Positions 41,565 through 54,485 of a DNA stretch of 64,000 nucleotides are shown here, piece by piece. Both the position numbers and the translations under genes were made by a program. This DNA comes from Clavibacter sp. (GTDB taxonomy: Bacteria; Actinomycetota; Actinomycetes; Nanopelagicales; Nanopelagicaceae). Numbering within the stretch: position 1 is the first letter of the stretch; every line of letters starts with the position of its first letter. The DNA lies in NCBI GenBank assembly GCA_003569145.1, contig BGOH01000001.1, positions 1 through 64,000 on the forward strand, given 5' to 3'. A model generated the notes under the pieces. The model was not told where the DNA came from. It worked only from the letters and a program-made list of their open reading frames with translations, and ran no database searches.

Positions 41565-43078
41565 TCAAACTCACTGGCTTTAAGCAAGGCAGGGGCCTTT
41601 GGGAGAAGTTAGATAAAGCCACAATTCGCCTTGCCAATTGCGATCCAACGATCTGGGGCGAGAGCGCTGCTAAAGAGGCAGCGATAAGACTTAACTGGGT
41701 TAATCTTCCAGAAAAATCTCGCCAGCTTCTTCCTGAGCTTGATGCTCTCTCTGCCTGGTCAAGAGAATTTGGCCACGAGGTTTTCATTCTCTGCGGCATG
41801 GGTGGTTCTTCCCTAGCGCCAGAGGTGATGGCGCAGGTCTATAAAAAGGAATTAACAATTTTGGATTCCACAGATCCTGCTCATGTTAAGAAAGTTTTGG
41901 ATCAAGATTTATCTAAGTCTTGCATAATCATCGGCTCCAAATCTGGATCAACTATTGAAACAGCCTCTCAGATGGCAGCAGCCAATCAGCAGTTAATTAA
42001 GCAGGGCCTAGATCCAAAGAATCATTTTGTAGTAATTACTGATCCTGGATCCCCTCTTGATATTCAAGCAAGGGAAAGTAACTTACGAGTAGTAAATGCT
42101 GATCCAAATGTCGGTGGGCGCTTTAGCGCACTTAGCGCCTATGGACTTACTCCAGCTGCTCTTATAGGCATTGATATCTCAATTCTCTTAGATGATGCTT
42201 ATGAGGCATCACAATCCTTTGCTAAGCCTGGCTCAGTGGTTACTCAAGTTGCAGCTGCTTTGGCTGATAAGTTTTTTTCATTTGCAGGATTTCTCGATAC
42301 TGGCTCTAACGTTTCTGGGCTCAGTGAGTGGATAGAGCAGCTAATTGCAGAGTCAACTGGCAAAGATGGCAAAGGCGTCTTGCCCATAACTTTGACAAGG
42401 AAAAGCAAGCTTAACTACCCAGTAATTACCTTTGATGGAAGTGGAGAAAACAGCGTTGAAGCAAGTCTAGGTGAACACTTTATTTTCTGGCAGTGGGTCA
42501 CAGCTCTTCTAGGATATTTACTTCAAGTCGACCCATTTAATCAACCAAATGTCACAGAGGCTAAAGATAAGACTAATGCCCTGCTTTCCAGATGGAGCAA
42601 AGGGCGAGAGGAAATCAAACCAGTATTTGAAAGCGGCAGTATTGCTGTTTATTCAACACTTCAAGAAGACTCTGTGGCGCATTACTTAGAAAGAGCTATA
42701 GCAAACTCCAAAGGCTATTTAGCGATAATGGCCTATCTTCACCGCGGCATCGATGATCAAATTAAAGATTTAGCGCCACTACTTGAGGGTAAATCAAAGC
42801 TTCCCACCACCTTTGGCTGGGGTCCAAGATTTCTTCATTCAACGGGCCAGTTCCATAAGGGTGGACCCAGCACTGGTTCATTTATTCAAGTCACAGCAGA
42901 TAATGAAAATGATTGGCCAATTCCAGGAAGAGATTTTGGATTTGAGACTTTGATTATGGCTCAAGCGCTCGGTGATCTGGAGGCCTTATCCAGTAGAGGC
43001 TTTAGCGTCATTCGTTTTCACTTAAAGAATCGAAAGCAAGGTATTGCAGAACTGCTTAGCGCGGCAGAAAAGATTTAA
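41561..43078 (+). CDS. pgi: Glucose-6-phosphate isomerase, short form
   Basis: Interconverts glucose-6-P and fructose-6-P. SIS domain blocks: FILCGMGGSSLAPEV, IIGSKSGSTIETASQM, GGRFSALSAYGLTPAAL, LGEHFIFWQWVTALLG, and the terminal LHSTGQFHKGGPSTGSFIQVT. At 505 residues it is shorter than E. coli-type Pgi (about 550) and resembles the isomerase half of tal-pgi fusion proteins. ATG overlaps the tal stop (ATGA). It ends convergently with rbpA, sharing four bases. Confidence 0.92.
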   Translation: MIKLTGFKQGRGLWEKLDKATIRLANCDPTIWGESAAKEAAIRLNWVNLPEKSRQLLPELDALSAWSREFGHEVFILCGMGGSSLAPEVMAQVYKKELTILDSTDPAHVKKVLDQDLSKSCIIIGSKSGSTIETASQMAAANQQLIKQGLDPKNHFVVITDPGSPLDIQARESNLRVVNADPNVGGRFSALSAYGLTPAALIGIDISILLDDAYEASQSFAKPGSVVTQVAAALADKFFSFAGFLDTGSNVSGLSEWIEQLIAESTGKDGKGVLPITLTRKSKLNYPVITFDGSGENSVEASLGEHFIFWQWVTALLGYLLQVDPFNQPNVTEAKDKTNALLSRWSKGREEIKPVFESGSIAVYSTLQEDSVAHYLERAIANSKGYLAIMAYLHRGIDDQIKDLAPLLEGKSKLPTTFGWGPRFLHSTGQFHKGGPSTGSFIQVTADNENDWPIPGRDFGFETLIMAQALGDLEALSSRGFSVIRFHLKNRKQGIAELLSAAEKI

Positions 43079-43422
43079 TCTTCATCCTCAGCGCGTAGTT
43101 TCTTTAGCGCTGCTTCCAAAATTTTCTTAGCTTCGGCCTCTGTGCGACGCTCTTTTACATAAGCTAAGTGGGTCTTATAAGGCTCATTCTTGATTGGTGA
43201 TGGTGGGTTGTTCTTATCTTGCCCAGCAGGAAAACCGCATCTTGGACAATCCCACTCAGCAGGAACAACAACTGTTCCATCTTCAGCAAAGGAAGGTTTT
43301 GTTTCATGGCCATTTTGGCACCAGTAAGAAACGTGAAAGCGCGCAATAGCTTCGCCACGTTCAGCCTCGCCCATTGGGCCTGCGCCAACACGTGAACCTC
43401 TGATAGCACTTCCACCAGCCAT
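43075..43422 (-). CDS. rbpA: RNA polymerase-binding protein RbpA
   Basis: Actinobacterial transcription factor that binds sigma-A-type factors and stabilises open complexes. 115 residues: flexible N-terminal part, a core domain with cysteines in YWCQNGHETKP and WDCPRCGFPAG (zinc-type knuckle), basic linker, and a C-terminal sigma-interacting helix (PYKTHLAYVKERRTEAEAKKILEAAL). A GGGAG Shine-Dalgarno precedes the ATG. A strong taxonomic marker. Confidence 0.95.
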   Translation of the reverse strand: MAGGSAIRGSRVGAGPMGEAERGEAIARFHVSYWCQNGHETKPSFAEDGTVVVPAEWDCPRCGFPAGQDKNNPPSPIKNEPYKTHLAYVKERRTEAEAKKILEAALKKLRAEDED

Positions 43423-43457
43423 TTAATTGCTCCCTTTTCTAGAGATAAATAAATCTT

Positions 43458-43685
43458 TTATTTTAAAACTAATCCAAGTGCGATGATGATGGCAAACCAG
43501 AGACCGCCGACCACAATTGTGATGCGATCTAAATTCTTCTCAACAACGGATGATCCACCATAGGTTGAGGACATTCCCCCGCCAAATAGATCTGAAAGTC
43601 CGCTGCCTTTTCCTTTATGGAGCAGAACTAAGAGAATCATCAAAATGCTGGTAATCACCAGCAGGATTGAGAGGGCTAACGACAC
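43458..43685 (-). CDS. secG: Preprotein translocase subunit SecG
   Basis: Small SecYEG subunit of 75 residues with two membrane helices (about 2-22 and 53-73) joined by a loop rich in glycine and serine (GKGSGLSDLFGGGMSS). GTG start, with AAGGAG seven bases upstream. The tpiA-secG order is conserved in actinobacteria. Confidence 0.93.
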   Translation of the reverse strand: MSLALSILLVITSILMILLVLLHKGKGSGLSDLFGGGMSSTYGGSSVVEKNLDRITIVVGGLWFAIIIALGLVLK

Positions 43686-43754
43686 TTATTTCTCCTTGGG
43701 TTGAATAAGGGGCAAATACTACCTAAAGGCGGTGATTCCTAACGAATCTGGGCG

Positions 43755-44534
43755 CTAGAGAACCCGGTGGAATTTGCATAGGCGGGCGAACTCCTCAGCA
43801 TCAAGGCTAGCCCCGCCAACCAAGGCGCCATCGATATCGCTCTGTCGCATAATTTCTACGATATTTGCCGACTTCACTGAGCCGCCGTAGAGAATTCTGG
43901 CATTTTGAGCAATCTCATCACTTCCAATATCAGCAAGTTCTAGGCGAATAGCTGCGCAGACCTCTTGAGCATCATCTGGAGTAGCAGTCTTTCCAGTTCC
44001 AATTGCCCAGACTGGTTCATAAGCAAAAACGATCTTCTTTAAATCTGGTTTATGAAATCCCTTCAGCCCTTGGCGAAGCTGGTTAATTACATAAGTTACA
44101 TGTGCGCCTGATTCGCGCATTGCTAATTCTTCGCCAATACAAAAAATTGGCACCATCTCATTATCTAATATTGCGCGCATCTTTGCATTTATTAACTCGT
44201 TACTCTCGCCATGTATTGCTCGTCGCTCAGAGTGTCCTGCTAGAACATAGGTGCAATCAAGTTTCTTAAGCATCGCACCAGAGATGTCGCCAGTGAATGC
44301 ACCAGATTTTTCCGGTGAAATATCCTGGGCCCCATAAGATAGCTTGAGACGATCTCCATCAACTAAAGTTTGAACTGATCTTAAATCTGTAAATGGTGGC
44401 AGTACTGCTACTTCAACTGCATCAAAGTCACGATCCTCTAGTGAGTAGGCCAACTTCTGAGTTACAGCAATTGCTTCAAGATGATTTAGGTTCATCTTCC
44501 AATTGCCAGCAATCAGCGGTTTACGTGTGCTCAT
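43755..44534 (-). CDS. tpiA: Triosephosphate isomerase
   Basis: Interconverts DHAP and GAP. K13 (NWKMN), H101 (LAGHSERR) and catalytic E173 ([11 protein letters not shown]) are all present; the phosphate loop GGSVK follows. 259 residues. It follows pgk after 25 bases. Confidence 0.97.
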   Translation of the reverse strand: MSTRKPLIAGNWKMNLNHLEAIAVTQKLAYSLEDRDFDAVEVAVLPPFTDLRSVQTLVDGDRLKLSYGAQDISPEKSGAFTGDISGAMLKKLDCTYVLAGHSERRAIHGESNELINAKMRAILDNEMVPIFCIGEELAMRESGAHVTYVINQLRQGLKGFHKPDLKKIVFAYEPVWAIGTGKTATPDDAQEVCAAIRLELADIGSDEIAQNARILYGGSVKSANIVEIMRQSDIDGALVGGASLDAEEFARLCKFHRVL

Positions 44535-44559
44535 TTCTGCTCCTTAGTTGGCTACTTGC

Positions 44560-46784
<2,225 letters not shown>

Positions 46785-46797
46785 CTAATGCGCCACT

Positions 46798-46803
46798 ATT
46801 TTA
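46798..46803 (-). promoter_or_regulatory. Candidate -10 of the gap operon
   Basis: TAAAAT (five of six to consensus) lies in the 132-base gap between whiA and gap, about 31 bases before the gap GTG. No convincing -35; a CCAC/GTGG hairpin (about 46821-46834) lies just upstream and could be an operator. Confidence 0.35.
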
Positions 46804-46898
46804 ATTTTTGACCAGGCTTGCCACGACTTTGTGGACTTGGGTAAATCCTATCAGTGAATATTTGGAGAACGCTTGCCTTGATAACTTGGGCTCAACGA

Positions 46899-47876
46899 TT
46901 AATTGAGTAGCTCTGGTGAGAGCCCGGCCTCAGTATCTGGAATTCCTAGATCGCTCGCGCGTTTATCGGCCATCGCCAATAGGCGCCTAATTCGTCCCGC
47001 AATTGCATCCTTAGTCATCGGCGGCGTTGATAGCGAACCTAACTCTTCAAGGCTTGCCTGCCCATGAGTAATTCGTAGCTGTCCTGCTTCACGAAGATGA
47101 TCTGGAATATCTTCTCCTAAAATCTCCATCGCTCTTGCAACTCGCGCAGATGCAGCAACTGCAGCTCTTGCTGAGCGTCTTAAGTTGGCATCATCAAAGT
47201 TTGCAAGGCGATTGGCAGTTGCTCTAACTTCTCTTCTCATCCGTCGCTCTTCCCAAGCCATAACACTTTCATGGGCTCCAAGACGAGTTAATAAAACTCC
47301 AATGGCATCGCCATCTCTGATTACTACTCGATCAACTCCGCGAACCTCACGAGCCTTTGCTGCAATTGTTAATCTGCGCGCAGCGCCAACAAGAGCAAGC
47401 GCGGCTTCTGGTCCTGGGCAGGTAATTTCAAGAGCCGATGATCTTCCAGGTTCAGTTAACGAACCATGTGCAAGAAATGCACCCCGCCATGCAGCTTCGG
47501 CGCAACAAATTCCTGCAGAGACAACTTGTGGTGGTAAACCTCTTACTGGACGTCCATGAGAATCAACAAGTCCAGTCTGTCTTGCTAAGTTATCGCCATC
47601 CTTAATTACTCGAACTAAATAGCGACTACCTTTTCTTAAACCACCAGCGCTAATAACTGCTAAATCTGAATCATGGCCATAGATATCAGCAATGTCTTTT
47701 CTTATTCTTCTAGCAGCTTGGGCGGTATCAAGTTCAATCTCAACCATAATCTTTCCGGCTGAGATATGTAGCCCCCCGGCAAAGCGCAATATCGCAGAAA
47801 CTTCCGCCTTTCGGCAGCAAGGCTTTGAGATAGTAAGGCGGCTTAACTCATCCTTAACCGCTGCAGTCATTGCCAT
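46899..47876 (-). CDS. whiA: WhiA sporulation/cell-division regulator homologue
   Basis: DNA-binding protein that controls cell division genes in actinobacteria (with WhiB in streptomycetes). An N-terminal degenerate LAGLIDADG domain (about 1-210; [30 protein letters not shown]) and a C-terminal helix-turn-helix ([29 protein letters not shown]). 325 residues. Start at 47876 or two codons later. It overlaps the end of yvcK. Confidence 0.95.
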   Translation of the reverse strand: MAMTAAVKDELSRLTISKPCCRKAEVSAILRFAGGLHISAGKIMVEIELDTAQAARRIRKDIADIYGHDSDLAVISAGGLRKGSRYLVRVIKDGDNLARQTGLVDSHGRPVRGLPPQVVSAGICCAEAAWRGAFLAHGSLTEPGRSSALEITCPGPEAALALVGAARRLTIAAKAREVRGVDRVVIRDGDAIGVLLTRLGAHESVMAWEERRMRREVRATANRLANFDDANLRRSARAAVAASARVARAMEILGEDIPDHLREAGQLRITHGQASLEELGSLSTPPMTKDAIAGRIRRLLAMADKRASDLGIPDTEAGLSPELLN

Positions 47877-48839
47877 GTGGGTTATCTAAGCATCTCGGCT
47901 TGAAAATGTGGCTCAAAGTCAAAAATAATTTTTCAGTATCATGGTGATTACTTCCTGGGTGAGATGCAAGATCTGCAACAAATACCCTTCCACCCATCGC
48001 CTCAACAAGGCCCTCTAGCTCTATTAATAGCTCAGAACGAGCGGCGATTGAGCTATCTAGTAGAGCAACATCACAGTTTAGATCTGGGGCAAATCTGCGC
48101 AAGATTCTCAAATGATCTGCTGGAGAACTACCAGCCAACTCATCCCCACTGGCGCTCGGTGAGGCATCAAGATTAAGAATTATCACTTTCTTAGCCCTTG
48201 AACTCTCAAGCACCTGACGTTGTTTGTTAACGAGAAGATGTGGCAGAACACTTGAAAACCAGGAGCCTGGACCTAAGGTAATAAAGTCCGCTTTCGCAAT
48301 TGCATCAACTCCTTGAGAAGTTGGCGTCGGATCATCCGGAATTAGCCTTAAATCTTCGAGGATTCCTCGTCCTAGCGCTACCTCTTGTTGTCCTCTAATT
48401 AAGTGAGTGCCTTGCCAAGTTTTAAAAGTTCCTTCAATATCAAGTGGTTCTAGAGCCATTGGCAGTACTCGCCCTACAACTTTTAAAAGCGCACCAACTT
48501 TATCTAACCCTTTGACCGGATCGCTTTCGCTATCCCAGAGCGCGGTTAATAGTAAATTGCCAAGTGCATGGCCATCTAACTCACCTTTTGAGGTGAAACG
48601 ATATTGCATTATCTCTGCCCAGCTTCTGCCCCATTCATCATCTGCGCAGAGCGCAGCAAGTGCCATTCTTAAATCTCCTGGAGGAAGTGAATTAAATTCT
48701 TTCCTTAATCTCCCACTTGATCCACCATTATCCGCAACAGTAACAATTGCAGTTAACTCATTAGTGATTTTTCTTAAAGCAGATAAGGTGGCAGCAAGGC
48801 CATGGCCACCGCCAAGTGCAACAACCTTGGGTTACTCAA
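47854..48839 (-). CDS. yvcK: YvcK/CofD-like gluconeogenesis factor (one frameshift)
   Basis: UDP-sugar-binding protein linked to growth on gluconeogenic carbon and to cell-wall synthesis. [18 protein letters not shown] is the N-terminal Rossmann motif, [11 protein letters not shown] and [12 protein letters not shown] follow. The TTG at 48839 overlaps the rapZ stop (TTGA); adding one base to the GGG run 48829-48831 gives [11 protein letters not shown]. Repaired length is about 328. rapZ-yvcK-whiA is a conserved trio. Confidence 0.9.
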
Positions 48840-49708
48840 CGCTCCCTACCTAAATCTCTATGAATCGCGTGAGCCGAAACGCTATGTTCTGCATCAATTG
48901 CGCTGCCATTAATTCTTCTTGCAAGCTCTTCAGCAACAGCGACGCTTCTATGTTTTCCACCAGTGCAACCAATTGCAAGAGTTATATATTTCTTTCCCTC
49001 TCGCAGATATCCCTGCCCTAAGCTATTAAAGAGAGCTAAGTATCTCTCTAAAAATTCACTAACGCTCTCAGCGCTAAGAACTGCCTCACTAACTTGCTTA
49101 TCAAGACCATTCATCGCCCGAAGTTCAGGATCCCAGTGTGGGTTTGGAATAAAGCGACAATCCATAACTAAGTCTGCATCAACTGGAAGACCGAACTTAT
49201 ATCCAAAGGAGAGAACATTAACTTTTAGCGAGGCTGAAGGATCTACCGAGAATAGCTCGGCAATTTTTCTCTCTAATTGATGAACATTTAATTGCGATGA
49301 ATCCACTACAAGATCTGCCCCAGAGCGAAGTTCTCTTAGTCGCTCCCGCTCCTTCTCAATACCATCGAGGATTCGATCACTTCCCTGAAGAGGGTGGGGA
49401 CGTCTAGACGATTCAAACCTTCGAACTAAAACATCATCTGAGGCGTCAACAAAGATAATTTTTCGAGATATTCCCCGCTCTGCTAACTCAGCTAGGGTTT
49501 TATTCAAATCGTCAAAGAATTGTCTTCCCCGCACATCAATTACTACAGCAATTGAATCATCGCTGCCTTGAGTTAAATCAAAGAGTGGAATTAATAAAGA
49601 AGGGGGCAAGTTATCTATTACATACCAGCCATGATCTTCCATAGCATGAGCCACCGTTGAGCGACCTGCTCCGCTCATACCGGTTATAACTACTATTTCT
49701 CGTCCCAT
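48836..49708 (-). CDS. rapZ: RapZ-family nucleotide-binding protein
   Basis: P-loop protein; in E. coli RapZ guides RNase E to GlmZ, but in actinobacteria the role is less clear. Walker A GMSGAGRST (10-18), VIDNLPPSLL, and the C-terminal domain with AIGCTGGKHRSVAVAEELARR. 290 residues. It lies 21 bases after uvrC and overlaps yvcK. Confidence 0.93.
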   Translation of the reverse strand: MGREIVVITGMSGAGRSTVAHAMEDHGWYVIDNLPPSLLIPLFDLTQGSDDSIAVVIDVRGRQFFDDLNKTLAELAERGISRKIIFVDASDDVLVRRFESSRRPHPLQGSDRILDGIEKERERLRELRSGADLVVDSSQLNVHQLERKIAELFSVDPSASLKVNVLSFGYKFGLPVDADLVMDCRFIPNPHWDPELRAMNGLDKQVSEAVLSAESVSEFLERYLALFNSLGQGYLREGKKYITLAIGCTGGKHRSVAVAEELARRINGSAIDAEHSVSAHAIHRDLGRER

Positions 49709-49729
49709 GTCTACATCATCCTAGGTGTG

Positions 49730-51643
49730 TCAAGAACGCTCAATTATTTCACCTGTTGAGGTATCAACGAAGTAGCCAGAAGCTGAATTAGCAAGGCCAG
49801 CGAGAATGCTTTCAGCGCTCTTAGGTCCAATTCCTGGAAGAGCTGCTATCTCCTCAAGGCTTGCTTTACTAAGGGCTGCAATAGATCCAAAGTGCTCCAA
49901 TAAAACTGCCCGTCTAACCTCTCCGAGATTATCGATTTCATCAAGAAGTGATTCCAGCATTAATTTAGAGCGCTTTGAGCGGTGGAAAGTCACTGCAAAT
50001 CTATGGGCCTCATCGCGAATCCTCTGCACCAAATAAAGAGCCTCGCTATGTCGATCAAGAATTACTGGATAGCTCTGATCAGCAAACCAGATCTCTTCAA
50101 GTCTTTTAGCAAGTCCTACCAAGGCGATATCTGTAATTCCAAGTTCAGCAAAGGCTCTGGCAGCAGCGTTAACCTGTCCCTTACCACCATCAACAATTAC
50201 TAGCTGGGGCGGATAGGCAAACTTAGGTCGCGGCCCTCCACTTAACTCTATTTCTGATAGATCTAAATCCTTCTCTGCTAGATATCTCTTAAATCGCCTG
50301 GTAATAACATGATGCATCGCCCTTGTATCATCAAACTTTTCTTTATCATCGATTCCAAAGCGACGGTATTCGCTCTTCTTGGCCTGTCCATCTTCGAATA
50401 CGACCATTGATGCAACAACCGAGGTTCCTTGGATATTTGAAATGTCAAAGCATTCAATTCTTAATGGCAGCTCTTCCAAATTAAGTGCACTTGCTAAGTC
50501 CTCTAACGCTCGCCCACTAACTCCAGCATCATTTGCTCGCTTACTTAAAAACTGAATTAAGGCTTGGTTAGCATTTCGCTTAACCATATCCAAGATCTCA
50601 CTCTTCTCGCCGCGCTCTGGCTTCTTAATAGTTACTTTATATCCAGCTCTCTCTGATAGATAATCTGCAAGAGCGCCTCCATCGATTTCCTGATTAACTA
50701 ATATTTCCTTGCCAATTTCAAAATCTTGATAAACCCGATTAATACAAGCTTCAAGTAGTGAGGCCTCCTCCGGCAGGTTTGCTAAGTCAATCATCCAAGA
50801 GCGCGAGCTGATGACGCGTCCAGCTCTGACTCTAAATATCGAGATTGCAGCGTGGGTGATGTCTTGGTGAATTGCAATGAAGTCAGAGAATATGGAGTCG
50901 GATAGAGCGCTATCTGTTGATTCACTTGCTCGCTCTAGCGCCTCTAGTTGATCTCGTAATTTTCCGGCTCTTTCAAACTCCTCTGCTCTTGCAGCCTCAG
51001 CCATCTGATCTCGCAGAGCTTGAGTAATATCTGCTGAACCATCAGAGATGAAGTCACCTAGGCGCTGGGCAAGAATTCGGTGATCGCTTTCGTTAATTCG
51101 ATCAACACATGGAGCGGCGCATTTCCCGATATCTCCTAGTAGGCAGGGACGCTTAGCTCGCTGAGCTCTTTCAAAGTTGCTATTTGAACATGATCTAACT
51201 GGAAAGAGCTTTAGGAGAACATCAAATGTTGAGCGAAGGGCCCAGGCATGGGTGAAGGGGCCAAAGTAGGTGACACCTTTCTGTTTTGCTCTTCTAGTTA
51301 TGAGTAGACGTGGATATCTCTCATCCATTGTAAGAGCCAGATATGGATAGCTCTTATCATCTTTAAATTGCACATTAAAGGCAGGGTTCTCCTCTTTAAT
51401 CCAGGTAAATTCCAATTGAAGCGCCTCAACTTCGCTTCTTACTAGCGTCCAATCAACTCGATTAGCGGAATGAATCATTCGATAAGTTTTCTCGCCAACG
51501 TTTTTCTGAAAGTAGGAGTTAATCCGATTCTTTAGCGATCTCGCCTTTCCGACATAGATAACTTCATCTTTTTCATTAAAGAAGCGATAGACCCCAGGTT
51601 CATCGGGAACATTCTCTGGGCGGTATGAAGCAGGATCTGCCAT
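49730..51643 (-). CDS. uvrC: Excinuclease ABC subunit C
   Basis: Makes both incisions in nucleotide excision repair. N-terminal GIY-YIG nuclease (VYRFFNEKDEVIYVGKARSL), cysteine cluster (CLLGDIGKCAAPC), UVR motif (about 200-235), RNase H-like nuclease domain (ECFDISNIQGTSVVASMVVF, then VIVDGGKGQVNAA), and C-terminal helix-hairpin-helix (IAALPGIGPKSAESIL). 637 residues. It starts two bases after uvrA. Confidence 0.96.
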   Translation of the reverse strand: MADPASYRPENVPDEPGVYRFFNEKDEVIYVGKARSLKNRINSYFQKNVGEKTYRMIHSANRVDWTLVRSEVEALQLEFTWIKEENPAFNVQFKDDKSYPYLALTMDERYPRLLITRRAKQKGVTYFGPFTHAWALRSTFDVLLKLFPVRSCSNSNFERAQRAKRPCLLGDIGKCAAPCVDRINESDHRILAQRLGDFISDGSADITQALRDQMAEAARAEEFERAGKLRDQLEALERASESTDSALSDSIFSDFIAIHQDITHAAISIFRVRAGRVISSRSWMIDLANLPEEASLLEACINRVYQDFEIGKEILVNQEIDGGALADYLSERAGYKVTIKKPERGEKSEILDMVKRNANQALIQFLSKRANDAGVSGRALEDLASALNLEELPLRIECFDISNIQGTSVVASMVVFEDGQAKKSEYRRFGIDDKEKFDDTRAMHHVITRRFKRYLAEKDLDLSEIELSGGPRPKFAYPPQLVIVDGGKGQVNAAARAFAELGITDIALVGLAKRLEEIWFADQSYPVILDRHSEALYLVQRIRDEAHRFAVTFHRSKRSKLMLESLLDEIDNLGEVRRAVLLEHFGSIAALSKASLEEIAALPGIGPKSAESILAGLANSASGYFVDTSTGEIIERS

Positions 51644-51645
51644 AG

Positions 51646-54485
51646 CTACTTCTTTAGTGTTTCGCGGAGGAACTTTCCGGTATAGCTGGCAGAAACCTTT
51701 GCAATTGCCTCCGGGACTCCTTCAGCAACGATGCTTCCTCCCCCAGATCCGCCCTCCGGTCCTAGGTCAATAATCCAATCTGCGCACTTAATAACATCCA
51801 TATTATGTTCAATAACAACAACAGTATTTCCAGTATCAACTAGTCTTTGAAGCACGCCAAGAAGTTTCCTTACATCTTCAAAGTGAAGTCCTGTCGTTGG
51901 CTCATCAAGTACATATATTGTTCGCCCGTTGATCGGCGTTGTAGCTCTGTTGAAAGCTTCACTCTCTGCGCCTCTCCTCCCGAAAGAGTTGGTGCGGATT
52001 GACCAAGTCGAACATAGCCAAGGCCCACATCACAGAGCGTCTTTAGATAGCGGTGAATGGCAGGGATTGATTCAAAGAAATCTTGAGCCTTCTCAATGGG
52101 CATATCAAGAACTTCAGCAATTGTCTTGCCCTTGTAATGAACCTCTAAAGTCTCTCTGTTATATCTTGCTCCATGGCAGACTTCGCATGGGACATAAACA
52201 TCAGGTAAAAAGTTCATCTCGATTGTGATAGTTCCATCACCAGAGCAATTCTCACATCTTCCACCTTTAACGTTAAATGAGAAGCGCCCCTGTTGATAGC
52301 CACGCACTTTTGCTTCACTTGTCTCCGAAAATAGCGCACGAATCTTGTCAAAGACTCCAGTGTAGGTAGCAGGGTTTGAGCGCGGCGTTCTACCAATCGG
52401 TGATTGATCTACGTGAACAACTTTATCGAGTTGATCGATACCAGTAATACTTCTATGGCGACCAGGAACTATTCGAGCTCCATTTAACTTATTTGCAAGT
52501 ACGGAATAGAGAATGTCGTTTACCAGGGTGGATTTTCCAGAGCCGCTGACTCCTGTAACGGCAACGAAAACTCCTAGCGGGATAGTTACATCAACATTTC
52601 TTAAGTTATTCTCTTTCGCTTCCTTGATCGTCAAAACTCGCTTAGCGTTAATCGCTCGTCGCTTCTTAGGGATATCTATTTTTGATCGACCTGATATGTA
52701 GGCTCCAGTGATTGACTTCTTTGAATCAATCAGAGCTTGATAATCCCCTGATACGACAATCTCTCCGCCATGCTCTCCCGCTCCTGGACCAATATCAACA
52801 ATCCAGTCTGCAGTTCTAATCGTCTCTTCATCGTGTTCAACGACAATTAAGGTATTTCCTAGGTCTCTAAGATGCGTCAGAGTCTCTATCAGGCGCTTAT
52901 TATCTCTTTGGTGAAGACCGATACTTGGTTCATCTAGAACATAGAGAACTCCAACTAAACCTGAGCCAATCTGAGTTGCAAGGCGAATTCGCTGCGCCTC
53001 ACCTCCAGAGAGCGTCGCTGCAGGTCTTGCAAGAGTCAAGTATTCGAGTCCAACATCAAGTAAAAACCCAAGTCGAGCATGTACTTCCTTCATTACGCGC
53101 TCAGCAATTTTCGCCTCACGTGATGCAAGTTTTAAGCCCTTTAAGAACTTCGCGCAATCCTCAATTGAAAGCTCGCATATCTCTGCGATGTTTTTGCTTC
53201 CTAAGGTAACGGCCAATACTTCTGGCTTTAGACGAGAACCCTTACAGGCAGGACATGGGACTTGGCGCATATAGGCTTCAAATCTCTCTCTGCTGTAATC
53301 ACTATCAGTTTCTGAGTGCCTGCGATGAACAAAAGGAATGACTCCTTCAAATCCTGTTGAGTAATTTCTTACTCGGCCATAGCGATTCTTGTACTTAACA
53401 TGAACTTCATATTCATAGCCATTTAAAATTGCATCTTTAGCTTTAACAGAGAGTTTGCTCCAGGGGGTGTTTAGGGAGAACTTAACATCGGCAGCTAAAG
53501 CCTCCAAGAGATTTATAAAGTAGTCGGAAGACTGCCCGCCGGACCAAGGAGCAATTGCGCCATCATTTATTGAAATTGAATCATCCGGAATCACTAGCCC
53601 TTCATCAACTTCAAGTTTTGAACCTATGCCAGTGCACTCAGCGCAGGCCCCAAATGGTGAATTAAAGGAAAACGATCTTGGCTCCATCTCCTGGAATGAA
53701 AGTCCACAATCATGGCAAGCTAGGAGCTCACTATAAGTTCGCTCTTTATCTGCGCCTTTTGCATCAACAAAATCTAGAGTCACAAGACCATTGGCTAGCT
53801 TTAGTGCTGTCTCAATTGAATCAGTTAGACGCTGCCTTCCCTCTGGCTTTGCAGTCAAACGATCAATTACTACTTCAATCGTGTGTTTCTCTTGCTTCTT
53901 TAGTTTTGGAGCCTCAGTTAAGGCAACTGTAGTTCCATCAACTCTGACTCTTGAATATCCCTGAGCAATGAAATCTTTGAAGAGATCAACAAACTCTCCC
54001 TTTCGCGCCCTAATAACTGGTGCTAACACTTGAAATTTAGTCTCTGCCGGAAGCTCTAAAATCTGATCAACGATATTTTGCGGAGTCTGCTTTGCAATCT
54101 CTTTTCCACACTTTGGGCAATGTGGCTTTCCTGCTCTGGCGAAGAGAAGACGAAGATAGTCATAGACCTCAGTAATAGTTCCAACTGTCGATCTTGGATT
54201 TCGATTAGTTGATTTTTGATCAATAGATACAGCTGGAGATAGCCCCTCAATGAAGTCAACATCGGGCTTATCCATCTGTCCTAGAAATTGGCGCGCATAG
54301 GCAGAGAGGGACTCGACATAGCGCCTCTGACCTTCAGCAAATATTGTGTCAAAGGCAAGAGATGATTTACCAGATCCAGATAGCCCAGTAAAAACAATCA
54401 TGGCATTTCTTGGAAGATCAAGGGAGACATTCTTTAGATTATGTTCTCTTGCACCACGAACTATTAAACGATCTGCGCTCATCAC
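51646..54485 (-). CDS. uvrA: Excinuclease ABC subunit A (one frameshift)
   Basis: Damage-sensing ATPase. First ABC half: Walker [10 protein letters not shown] (34-42) and zinc finger CPKCGKE, signature [12 protein letters not shown]; second half: GVSGSGKST, zinc finger CENCSGDG...[18 protein letters not shown]. The frame breaks at the CCC run 51925-51927 (plus strand); adding one base gives [24 protein letters not shown] and reaches the stop at 51646. Repaired length is about 946. It overlaps the uvrB stop by four bases. Confidence 0.96.
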
